From the NCBI RefSeq assembly GCF_902459465.1, contig NW_022985737.1, positions 26,657 to 90,656 of the forward strand: DNA of 64,000 nucleotides, in the 5' to 3' direction. Each line of letters opens with the position of its first letter. Position 1 is the first letter of the stretch. Under the pieces are notes generated by a model. That model saw nothing but the letters and a program-made list of their open reading frames with translations. It made no database searches and was not told the DNA's origin. A program made the translations under genes and the position numbers. The stretch is from Asterias rubens (lineage: Eukaryota; Echinodermata; Asteroidea; Forcipulatida; Asteriidae). Shown here one piece after another: positions 1 to 6,458 of this stretch.

Positions 1-48
1 ATCTGACTACGAATCAGGGGATTCCAGGTTCGAATTTTGGCAGGGTCG
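1..48 (+). tRNA. tRNA-Arg(ACG), unit 1, 5' part outside window
   Basis: Anticodon loop CTACGAA, T arm and 3' acceptor strand CAGGGTC are present. The T stem 3' strand is TTTGG instead of CCTGG, the same change as in unit 17, and it alters the last bases of the B box. The unit may be weakly expressed. Confidence 0.8.
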
Positions 49-124
49 TATGTTCTGTTTTTAATTAAAAGCTCATTCCCTTCTATAAAAGAGAATTCCT
101 TTCTCTGTGCGTGTTTCCTTCAAC

Positions 125-197
125 GGCCCTGTGGCCCAACGGATAAGGCATCTGACTACGAATCAGGGGATTCCAGGTTCGAATCCTGGCAGGGTCG
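125..197 (+). tRNA. tRNA-Arg(ACG), unit 2
   Basis: Complete 73-nt cloverleaf: acceptor GGCCCTG/CAGGGTC, anticodon loop CTACGAA, T arm CCAGG/CCTGG, discriminator G. A and B boxes are intact and a TTTTCTTTTT terminator follows. Confidence 0.93.
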
Positions 198-273
198 TAT
201 GTTTTCTTTTTAAAGAAAAGCTCATTCCCTTTTCTAAAAGAAAATTCCCTAATCTGTTTGTGTTGCCTTCAAC

Positions 274-346
274 GGCCCTGTGGCCCAACGGATAAGGCAT
301 CTGACTACGAATCAAGGGATTCCAGGTTCGAATCCTGGCAGGGTCG
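274..346 (+). tRNA. tRNA-Arg(ACG), unit 3
   Basis: As unit 2, but G42 is A, which breaks the C28-G42 pair of the anticodon stem. Promoter boxes and the T-run terminator are intact. Confidence 0.82.
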
Positions 347-422
347 TATGTTTTGTTTTTAATTAAAAGCTCATTCCCTTCTCTAAAAGAGAATTCCTTT
401 CTCTGTGCGTGTTTCCTTCAAC

Positions 423-495
423 GGCCCTGTGGCCCAACGGATAAGGCATATGACTTCGAATCAGGGGATTCCAGGTTCGAATCCTGGCAGGGTCG
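423..495 (+). tRNA. tRNA-Arg(TCG), unit 4
   Basis: Anticodon loop CTTCGAA gives TCG. C28 is A, so one anticodon-stem pair is lost. The other arms and both promoter boxes are intact. Confidence 0.82.
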
Positions 496-571
496 TATGT
501 TTTGTTTTTAATAAAAAGCTCATTCTATTCTCTAATAGAGAGTTCCCTTCTCTATATGTGTTTCCTTCAGC

Positions 572-644
572 GGCCCTGTGGCCCAACGGATAAGGCATCT
601 GACTTCGAATCAGGGGATTCCAGGTTCGAATCCTGGCAGGGTCG
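572..644 (+). tRNA. tRNA-Arg(TCG), unit 5
   Basis: All four arms pair. The anticodon is TCG and the A and B boxes are intact; TTTTGTTTTT follows the gene. It differs from the ACG copies at wobble position 34 only. Confidence 0.92.
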
Positions 645-720
645 TATGTTTTGTTTTTAGTGAAAAGCTCAATCCCTTCTCTAAAAGAGAATTCCCTTCT
701 CTGTATGTGTTTCCTTCAGC

Positions 721-793
721 GGCCCTGTGGCCCAACGGATAAGGCATCTGACTTCGAATCAGGGGATTCCAGGTTCGAATCCTGGCAGGGTCG
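721..793 (+). tRNA. tRNA-Arg(TCG), unit 6
   Basis: Identical in the coding part to unit 5: fully paired cloverleaf, anticodon TCG, intact promoter boxes and T-run terminator. Confidence 0.92.
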
Positions 794-869
794 TATGTTT
801 TGTTTTTAATTAAAACCAAGTTCTTTACCCTAAACGAAATTTCCTTTCTCTGTATGTGTTTCCTTCAAC

Positions 870-942
870 GACCATGTGGCCCAACGGATAAGGCATCTTA
901 CAACGAATCAGGGGATTCCAGGTTCGAATCCTGGCAGGGTCT
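870..942 (+). pseudogene. tRNA-Arg pseudogene, unit 7
   Basis: The invariant U33 is A and the anticodon stem is changed. The acceptor has an A-G mismatch (GACCATG against CAGGGTC) and the discriminator is T. The boxes remain, so it might still be transcribed, but a working tRNA is unlikely. Confidence 0.8.
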
Positions 943-1018
943 TATGTTTTGTTTTTAGTTAAAAGTTCATTTCCTTCTCTAAAAGAGAATTCCTGTCTCT
1001 GTATGTGTTTCTTTCAAC

Positions 1019-1091
1019 GGCCCTGTGGCCCAACGGATAAGGCATCTGACTACGAATCAGGGGATTCCAGGTTCGAATCCTGGCAGGGTCG
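1019..1091 (+). tRNA. tRNA-Arg(ACG), unit 8
   Basis: Clean 73-nt cloverleaf with ACG anticodon and intact A and B boxes. It is followed by the second spacer type (TTTTGATCAAAA palindrome). Confidence 0.92.
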
Positions 1092-1166
1092 TATGTTTTG
1101 TTTTGATCAAAACCCATTTCCGTTCCCTAAAAGAGAATTCCCTTCTCTGTATGTGTTTTCTTCAAC

Positions 1167-1239
1167 GGCCCTGTGGCCCAACGGATAAGGCATCTGACTA
1201 CGAATCAGGGGATTCCAGGTTCGAATCCTGGCAGGGTCG
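1167..1239 (+). tRNA. tRNA-Arg(ACG), unit 9
   Basis: Clean 73-nt cloverleaf with ACG anticodon, intact A and B boxes and a T-run terminator. Confidence 0.92.
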
Positions 1240-1315
1240 TATGTTTTGTTTTTAATTAAAAACTCATTCCCTTCTCTTAAAGAGAATTCCTTTCTCTGTG
1301 CGTGTTTCCTTCAAC

Positions 1316-1388
1316 GGCCCTGTGGCCCAACGGATAAGGCATCTGACTACGAATCAGGGGATTCCAGGTTCGAATCCTGGCAGTGTCG
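1316..1388 (+). tRNA. tRNA-Arg(ACG), unit 10
   Basis: The anticodon and promoter boxes are intact. The 3' acceptor strand reads CAGTGTC, giving one internal acceptor mismatch. Confidence 0.8.
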
Positions 1389-1464
1389 TATGTTTTCTTT
1401 TTAGTGAAAAGCTCATTCCCTTCTCTAAAAGAGAATTCCCTTCTCTGTATGAGTTTTCTTCAAC

Positions 1465-1538
1465 GGCCCTGTGGCCCAACGGATAAGGCACCTAAACAAC
1501 GAATCAGGGGATTCCAGGTTCGAATCCTGGCAGGGTCG
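1465..1538 (+). pseudogene. tRNA-Arg pseudogene, unit 11
   Basis: 74 nt long. An insertion and several changes between the D arm and the anticodon (CCTAAACAACGAATCAGG) destroy the 5' strand of the anticodon stem. Unit 23 carries the same lesion, which shows that the pseudogene was duplicated within the array. Confidence 0.85.
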
Positions 1539-1614
1539 TATGTTTTGTTTTTAATAAAAAGCTCATTCCCTTCTCTAAACGAGAATTCCTTTCTCTGTAT
1601 GTGTTTTCTTCAAC

Positions 1615-1687
1615 GGCCCTGTGGCCCAACGGATAAGGCATCTGACTACGAATCAGGGGATTTCAGGTTCGAATCCTGGCAGGGTCG
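1615..1687 (+). tRNA. tRNA-Arg(ACG), unit 12
   Basis: Complete cloverleaf. C49 is T, which still allows a T-G pair in the T stem. Both promoter boxes are intact. Confidence 0.9.
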
Positions 1688-1764
1688 TATGTTTTGTTTT
1701 GATCAAAACCCGTTTCCGTTCCCTAAAAGAGGGCATTCCTTTCTCTGTATGTGTTTCCTTCACC

Positions 1765-1837
1765 GGCCCTGTGGCCCAACGGATAAGGCATCTGACTACG
1801 AATCAGGGGATTCCAGGTTCGAATCCTGGCAGGGTCG
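1765..1837 (+). tRNA. tRNA-Arg(ACG), unit 13
   Basis: Clean 73-nt cloverleaf with ACG anticodon. The boxes are intact and the second spacer type follows. Confidence 0.92.
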
Positions 1838-1912
1838 TATGTTTTGTTTTGATCAAAACCTGTTTCCGTTCCCTAAAAGAGAATTCCTTTCTCTGTATGT
1901 GTTTCCTTCACC

Positions 1913-1985
1913 GGCCATGTGGCCCAACGGATAAGGCATCTGACTACGAATCAGGGGATTCCAGATTCGAATCCTGGCAGGGTCG
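1913..1985 (+). pseudogene. Degenerate tRNA-Arg(ACG), unit 14
   Basis: There is an acceptor mismatch (GGCCATG) and the T arm reads CCAGATTCGAATCC, so the B box has lost a conserved G. The anticodon is still ACG. Probably poorly transcribed. Confidence 0.65.
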
Positions 1986-2060
1986 TATATCTTGTTTTGA
2001 TCAAAACCCATTTCCGTTCCCTAAAAGAGAATTCCCTTCTCTGTATGTGTTTCCTTCACC

Positions 2061-2133
2061 GGCCCTGTGGCCCAACGGACAAGGCATTTGACTACGAATC
2101 AGGGGATTCCAGGTTCGAATCCTGGCAGGGTCT
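2061..2133 (+). tRNA. tRNA-Arg(ACG), unit 15, slightly altered
   Basis: The cloverleaf is retained with T28-G42 as a wobble pair, one D-loop change and T as the discriminator base. The boxes are intact. Confidence 0.78.
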
Positions 2134-2209
2134 TATATTTTGTTTTGATCAAAACCCATTTCCGTTCCCTAAAAGAGAATTCCCTTCTCTGTATGTGTTG
2201 TCCTTCACC

Positions 2210-2282
2210 GGCCCTGTGGCCCAACGGATAAGGCATCTGACTACGAATCAGGGGATTCCAGGTTCGAATCCTGGCAGGGTCG
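2210..2282 (+). tRNA. tRNA-Arg(ACG), unit 16
   Basis: Clean 73-nt cloverleaf with ACG anticodon, intact boxes and a T-run terminator. Confidence 0.92.
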
Positions 2283-2358
2283 TATGTTTTCTTTTTAGTG
2301 AAAAGCTCATTCCCTTCTCTAAAAGAGAATTCCCTTCTCTGTATGTGTTGCCTTCAAC

Positions 2359-2431
2359 GGCCCTGTGGCCCAACGGATAAGGCATCTGACTACGAATCTG
2401 GGGATTCCAGGTTCGAATTTTGGCAGGGTCG
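2359..2431 (+). pseudogene. Degenerate tRNA-Arg(ACG), unit 17
   Basis: There is a T-T mismatch in the anticodon stem and the T stem 3' strand is TTTGG. This T arm matches unit 1, and the following spacer (CTTCTATAAAAGAG) matches as well, so units 1 and 17 are copies of one ancestral unit. Confidence 0.65.
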
Positions 2432-2507
2432 TATGTTTTGTTTTTAATTAAAAGCTCATTCCCTTCTATAAAAGAGAATTCCTTTCTCTGTGCGTGTTTC
2501 CTTCAAC

Positions 2508-2580
2508 GGCCCTGTGGCCCAACGGATAAGGCATCTGACTACGAATCAGGGGATTCCAGGTTCGAATCCTGGCAGGGTCG
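2508..2580 (+). tRNA. tRNA-Arg(ACG), unit 18
   Basis: Clean 73-nt cloverleaf with ACG anticodon, intact boxes and a T-run terminator. Confidence 0.92.
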
Positions 2581-2656
2581 TATGTTTTGTTTTTAATTAA
2601 AAGTTCATTCCCTTCTCTAAAAGAGAATTCCTTTCTCTGTGCGTGTTTCCTTCAAC

Positions 2657-2729
2657 GGCCCTGTAACCCAACGGATAAGGCATCTGACTACGAATCAGGG
2701 GATTCCAGGTTCGAATCCTGGCAGGGTCG
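2657..2729 (+). tRNA. tRNA-Arg(ACG), unit 19, altered A box
   Basis: G9 and G10 are both A, so the A box reads TAACCCAACGG and a D-stem pair is lost. The rest is intact. Expression is likely reduced. Confidence 0.7.
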
Positions 2730-2805
2730 TATGTTTTGTTTTTAATTAAAAGCTCATTCCCTTCTCTAAAAGAGAATTCCTTTCTCTGTGCGTGTTTCCT
2801 TCAAC

Positions 2806-2878
2806 GGCCCTGTGGCCCAACGGATAAGGCATCTGACTTCGAATCAGGGGATTCCAGGTTCGAATCCTGGCAGGGTCG
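2806..2878 (+). tRNA. tRNA-Arg(TCG), unit 20
   Basis: Clean cloverleaf with anticodon TCG and intact boxes. A CTTTTTAG terminator lies just downstream. Confidence 0.92.
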
Positions 2879-2954
2879 TATGGTTACTTTTTAGTGAAAA
2901 GCTCATTCCCTTCTCTAAAAGAGAATTCCCTAATCTGTTTGTGTTGCCTTCAGC

Positions 2955-3027
2955 GGCCCTGTGGCCCAACGGATAAGGCATCTGACTACGAATCAGGGGA
3001 TTCCAGGTTCGAATCCTGGCAGGGTCG
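2955..3027 (+). tRNA. tRNA-Arg(ACG), unit 21
   Basis: Clean 73-nt cloverleaf with ACG anticodon and intact boxes. Confidence 0.92.
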
Positions 3028-3103
3028 TATGTTTTCTTTTTAGTGAAAAGCTCATTCCCTTCTCTAAAAGAGAATTCCTTTCCCTGTATGTGTTTCCCTC
3101 AAC

Positions 3104-3176
3104 TGCCCTTTGGCCCAACGGATAAGGCATCTGACTACGAATCAGGGGATTCCAGGTTCGAATCCTGGCAGGGTCG
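3104..3176 (+). pseudogene. Degenerate tRNA-Arg(ACG), unit 22
   Basis: The acceptor 5' strand is TGCCCTT, so both end pairs of the acceptor stem are mismatched. Internal arms and boxes are intact, so transcription is possible but maturation is doubtful. Confidence 0.65.
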
Positions 3177-3252
3177 TATGTTTTGTTTTTAATTAAAAGC
3201 TCATTCCCTTCTCTAAAAGAGAATTCCTTTCTCTGTGCGTGTTTCCTTCAAC

Positions 3253-3326
3253 GGCCCTGTGGCCCAACGGATAAGGCATCTAAACAACGAATCAGGGGAT
3301 TCCAGGTTCGAATCCTGACAGGGTCG
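3253..3326 (+). pseudogene. tRNA-Arg pseudogene, unit 23
   Basis: 74 nt, with the same anticodon-arm insertion lesion as unit 11 and an extra T-stem mismatch (CCTGA). Confidence 0.85.
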
Positions 3327-3402
3327 TATGTTTTGTTTTTAATAAAAAGCTCATTCCCTTCTCTAAAAGAGAATTCCTTTCTCTGTATGTGTTTTCTTCA
3401 AC

Positions 3403-3475
3403 GGCCCTGTGGCCCAACGGATAAGGCATCTGACTACGAATCAGGGGATTCCAGGTTCGAATCCTGGCAGGGTCG
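3403..3475 (+). tRNA. tRNA-Arg(ACG), unit 24
   Basis: Clean cloverleaf with ACG anticodon and intact boxes. The downstream T-run is only four T before a GATC palindrome. Confidence 0.91.
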
Positions 3476-3550
3476 TATATATGGTTTTGATCAAAACCTA
3501 TTTCCGTTCCCTAAAAGAGAATTCCTTTCTCTGTATGTGTTTCCTTCACC

Positions 3551-3623
3551 GGCCCTGTGGCCCAACGGATAAGGCATCTGACTACGAATCAGGGGATTCC
3601 AGGTTCGAATCCTGGCAGGGTCG
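3551..3623 (+). tRNA. tRNA-Arg(ACG), unit 25
   Basis: Clean cloverleaf with ACG anticodon, intact boxes and a TTTTT terminator. Confidence 0.92.
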
Positions 3624-3698
3624 TATATATGGTTTTTATCAAAACCTATTTCCGTTCCCTAAAAGAGAATTCCCTTCTCTGTATGTGTTTTCTTCACC

Positions 3699-3771
3699 GG
3701 CCCTGTGGCCCAACGGATAAGGCATCTGACTACGAATCAGGGGATTCCAGGTTCGAATCCCGGCAGGGTCG
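3699..3771 (+). tRNA. tRNA-Arg(ACG), unit 26
   Basis: One T-stem mismatch (CCAGG against CCCGG); everything else, including the B box, is intact. Confidence 0.82.
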
Positions 3772-3847
3772 TATGTTTTGTTTTTAATTAAAAGCTCATT
3801 CCCTTCTCTAAAAGAGAATTCCTTTCCCTGTATGTGTTTCCCTCAAC

Positions 3848-3920
3848 GGCCCTTTGGCCCAACGGATAAGGCATCTGACTACGAATCAGGGGATTCCAGG
3901 TTCGAATCCTGGCAGGGTCG
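3848..3920 (+). tRNA. tRNA-Arg(ACG), unit 27
   Basis: The acceptor 5' strand is GGCCCTT, so the last acceptor pair (7-66) is lost. It shares this change with unit 22. Confidence 0.82.
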
Positions 3921-3996
3921 TATGTTTTGTTTTTAATTAAAAGTTCATTCCCTTCTCTAAAAGAGAATTCCCTAATCTGTTTGTGTTTCCTTCAAC

Positions 3997-4069
3997 GGCC
4001 CTGTGGCCCAACGGATAAGGTATCTGACTACGAATCAGGGGATTCCAGGTTCGAATCCTGGCATGGTCG
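3997..4069 (+). tRNA. tRNA-Arg(ACG), unit 28
   Basis: The acceptor 3' strand is CATGGTC (one mismatch) and D-stem C25 is T. The boxes and anticodon are intact. Confidence 0.78.
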
Positions 4070-4145
4070 TATGTTTTGTTTTTAATTAAAAGCTCATTCC
4101 CTTCTCTAAAAGAGAATTCCTTTCTCTGTGCGTGTTTCCTTCAAC

Positions 4146-4218
4146 GGCCCTGTGACCCAACGGATAAGGCATCTGACTACGAATCAGGGGATTCCAGGTT
4201 CGAATCCTGGCAGGGTCG
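4146..4218 (+). tRNA. tRNA-Arg(ACG), unit 29, altered A box
   Basis: G10 is A (A box TGACCCAACGG), which breaks one D-stem pair. The other arms are intact. Confidence 0.77.
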
Positions 4219-4294
4219 TATGTTTTGTTTTTAATTAAAAGCTCATTCCCTTCTCTAAAAGAGAATTCCTTTCTCTGTGCGTGTTTCCTTCAAC

Positions 4295-4367
4295 GGCCCT
4301 GTGGCCCAACGGATAAGGCATCTGACTTCGAATCAGGGGATTCCAGGTTCGAATCCTGGCAGGGTCG
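4295..4367 (+). tRNA. tRNA-Arg(TCG), unit 30
   Basis: Clean cloverleaf with anticodon TCG and intact boxes, followed by a run of eight T. Confidence 0.92.
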
Positions 4368-4442
4368 TATGTTTTTTTTGGATCAAAACCCGTTTCCGTT
4401 CCCTAAAAGAGAATTCCTTTATCTGTATGTGTTTCCTTCACC

Positions 4443-4515
4443 GGCCATGTGGCCCAACGGATAAGGCATCTGACTACGAATCAGGGGATTCCAGGTTCGA
4501 ATCCTGGCAGGGTCG
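4443..4515 (+). tRNA. tRNA-Arg(ACG), unit 31
   Basis: One acceptor mismatch (GGCCATG, as in unit 14). Anticodon, T arm and boxes are intact. Confidence 0.8.
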
Positions 4516-4590
4516 TATATATTGTTTTGATCAAAACCCATTTCCGTTCCCTAAAAGAAAATTCCCTTCTCTGTATGTGTTTCCTTCACC

Positions 4591-4663
4591 GGTCCTGTGG
4601 CCCAACGGATAAGGCATCTGACTACTAATCAGGGGATTCTAGGTTCGAATCCCGGCAGGGTCG
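4591..4663 (+). tRNA. tRNA-like unit 32 with anticodon ACT
   Basis: The anticodon loop reads CTACTAA: G36 of ACG has become T, so the anticodon is ACT, which would read serine codon AGU. The anticodon stem still pairs and the B box is intact. The acceptor has a T-G wobble pair and the T stem an A-C mismatch. It is either a dying copy or an anticodon-switched tRNA on an arginine body. Confidence 0.75.
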
Positions 4664-4739
4664 TACGTTTGGTTTTAACCAAAACCACCATTCCCTTCCC
4701 TTAAAAAGAATTCCCTTCTGTGTGTGTGTTTTCTTCAAC

Positions 4740-4806
4740 GGCCCTGTGGCCCAACGGATAAGGCATCTGACTTCGAATCAGGGGATTCCAGGTTCGAATC
4801 CTGGCA
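4740..4806 (+). pseudogene. Truncated tRNA-Arg(TCG), unit 33, end of array
   Basis: The D, anticodon (TCG) and T arms are intact, but the sequence jumps from CTGGCA directly to TGTTTTG. Seven bases containing the 3' acceptor strand are missing. This broken copy is the right-hand boundary of the array. Confidence 0.85.
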
Positions 4807-5180
4807 TGTTTTGTTCTACGGAAGCGGATTGCCGCTATATAATTTTTTTAATCTTTGTTATATTGTACTTAACATGCAACACGATCACGGTTATAGATTA
4901 TCGTGTACGTTATTACCATTTACGTACACGATAATTGTTGTTTTGTTCATGTGCCGGCAATACGGTTCCGTTAAACTTGTGTCCAACACTCATGGAATGT
5001 TTTCCGTTCAAGAAACGGTGTCCGGTCCAGCTCCTCCAACGGTCCAACGACAGTAACATGGGTGCAACCAGATGGGAGGCAGGGGGGAGGGGTGCTGAAG
5101 CCCCGGCCAGAATCCCCCTTGTGCTCCCAAATGTGATCGAGGAAATGCACAAATGAATGCCTCCTTGAATACCGGTAAGG
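4807..5180. other. No gene seen
   Basis: Sequence after the tRNA array without a convincing reading frame or recognised repeat. A short inverted pair (ATCGTGTACGT and its complement, near 4898-4930) is the only structure noted. Confidence 0.5.
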
Positions 5181-5607
5181 CCCCTGTCAGATGCAATTGT
5201 GTCCGCCATGCAATACTGTCCGCTCCGGACACTCTTGCATATTATGCAATCGTGTCCGGGGCTATGCAAAAACCGGCCGGTGGACGTACATCGACTTTAC
5301 ATGTATGTGCGCGTATTTTATGATCGCAGCGAATACCCATCCGCCGAACATTTCCCTTGTCATTCATGACATGCACTTTCTTGTAAACAAAATGGCGAAC
5401 GTTTTCCGGCGACCAAGGGCGTTTAACTTACTGCAAGGACGGTTTTGCACGGGGGCGGACACAACTGCATATGCAAATGTGTCCGGGTGGACACCATTGC
5501 ACTATGCTGCAGCGTCCGGGCGGACACGATTGCATATGCAAAACCGTCTGGCGGACAATATTGCATACGCAACAATGTCCTCTGGATAGTATTGCATAGA
5601 GGACATA
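5181..5607 (-). mobile_element. Foldback element with TTGCATATGCAA/GTCCGGAC sub-repeats, copy 1
   Basis: Both ends consist of alternating short palindromes related to TTGCATATGCAA and GTCCGcCGGAC, spaced about 20-25 bp apart, around a central part containing ACATTTCCCTTGTCATTCATGAC. An inverted copy lies at 27390-27857 and matches along the whole length, so this is a dispersed mobile unit. The right end lacks about 16 bp and runs into a C tract. No coding capacity is visible, so it is probably a non-autonomous DNA element. Confidence 0.75.
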
Positions 5608-6043
5608 CCCCCCCTCCTATTAGTTAATATAAAAAATTGATAATAATAAAAATACAACTTATGTCTTTCCTTGCGCTTGCCGATGAAACAAAATAAAAAT
5701 GTTTGGTTGCGCAACTGAGAGCAACCTAGACAACATTCTTGTAGAGCAAGTACAATGTGTCAAATAACATCGGGTACCATTCCCAAAATTGGAGCGTGGA
5801 TTGATATAGCAGTCGTTATGGAATTGGAGCATGGTCCCTCTGGTATCATGAACGTCTGCTGAGCACAGACGTGGAATAACTTGAATGTGGGGTCAAGAGA
5901 GCAGTCTCTTACGCAATACGGTGGTGATCGTGGATCGTGAACGCCTCCACCCCACCCCCACCCTGGCTGCGCCCCCTGGATTCGCCCCCGTTCGTGCTAC
6001 GTGTAGATAATCACTGATGTATTTTCATTATGTCTTTTCATTA
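5608..6043. other. No gene seen
   Basis: No reading frame or repeat that I can support. The stretch includes a C-rich segment near 5945-5990. Confidence 0.5.
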
Positions 6044-6135
6044 CTCGTGTCCCAACCTTGCACTGTAGCATGAAGACCTTAAGATGACTCGTCCTAACTT
6101 AAGATAAGACGAGTCCTAACTCTTTGTGAAATCGT
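6044..6135 (+). mobile_element. Family F element, 5' truncated
   Basis: It contains TGCACTGTAGCATG, AAGATAAGACGAGTCCTAACT and the end CTTTGTGAAATCG, as in the complete copies at 33048-33214 and 39371-39516. It abuts a family M element directly. Confidence 0.7.
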
Positions 6136-6136
6136 G

Positions 6137-6458
6137 GCCTGGACACGTTTGGTTATTGTCAAAGATCATTCGTCTCACTTGGTGTATCCATGGTGTATCT
6201 CAACATATGCACAAACCTATGAAGATTCTGGCTCAATTGGTCATCGAAGTTGCAAGAGATGAAAGAAAAACACACCCTTGTAGCACATTATTTGTGCGCT
6301 TTCAATTTCAATCAGAGAAATGACCCCTTTCTCAAAAGCTACGTTACAGCAGATGGAGTCATTTCCTATAATGTTTTATACTATCATTACCGAGTAAGTT
6401 TTTATACGCTAACATATTTGTTTTGAGTCGATACCAAAAGTGTCCAGTGCCACTAAAG
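6137..6458 (+). mobile_element. Family M element (MITE-like), diverged
   Basis: Left part CCTGGACACGTTTGGTTATTGTCAAAGA, internal CACTTGGTGTATC and GTCATCGAAGTTGCAAGAG, and right end ACCAAAAGTGTCCAGTGCC are hallmark segments of the family. Confidence 0.8.

Larger units (their letters stand above)
1..4806 (+). repeat. Tandem array of 33 tRNA-Arg units, about 149-bp period
   Basis: The 73-nt tRNA-Arg sequence and its 75-77 nt spacer repeat head to tail from the left window edge to 4806, with start-to-start spacing of 148-150 bp throughout. All copies are on the + strand. Most units keep an A box (TGGCCCAACGG), a B box (GGTTCGAATCC) and a T-run just 3' of the gene, the normal RNA polymerase III control elements. 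About 14 copies have fully paired arms; the rest carry mismatches, insertions or truncation. The array runs off the left edge, so its true size is unknown. Open reading frames across it (62-183 codons) are artefacts of translating tRNA sequence. Confidence 0.97.

Noticed and set aside
107-3787. Many 62-183 codon open frames repeating GPVAQRIRHLTTNQGIPGSNPGRVV
   Set aside because: They are translations of the tRNA-Arg array; every frame coincides with a tRNA cloverleaf and its spacer.
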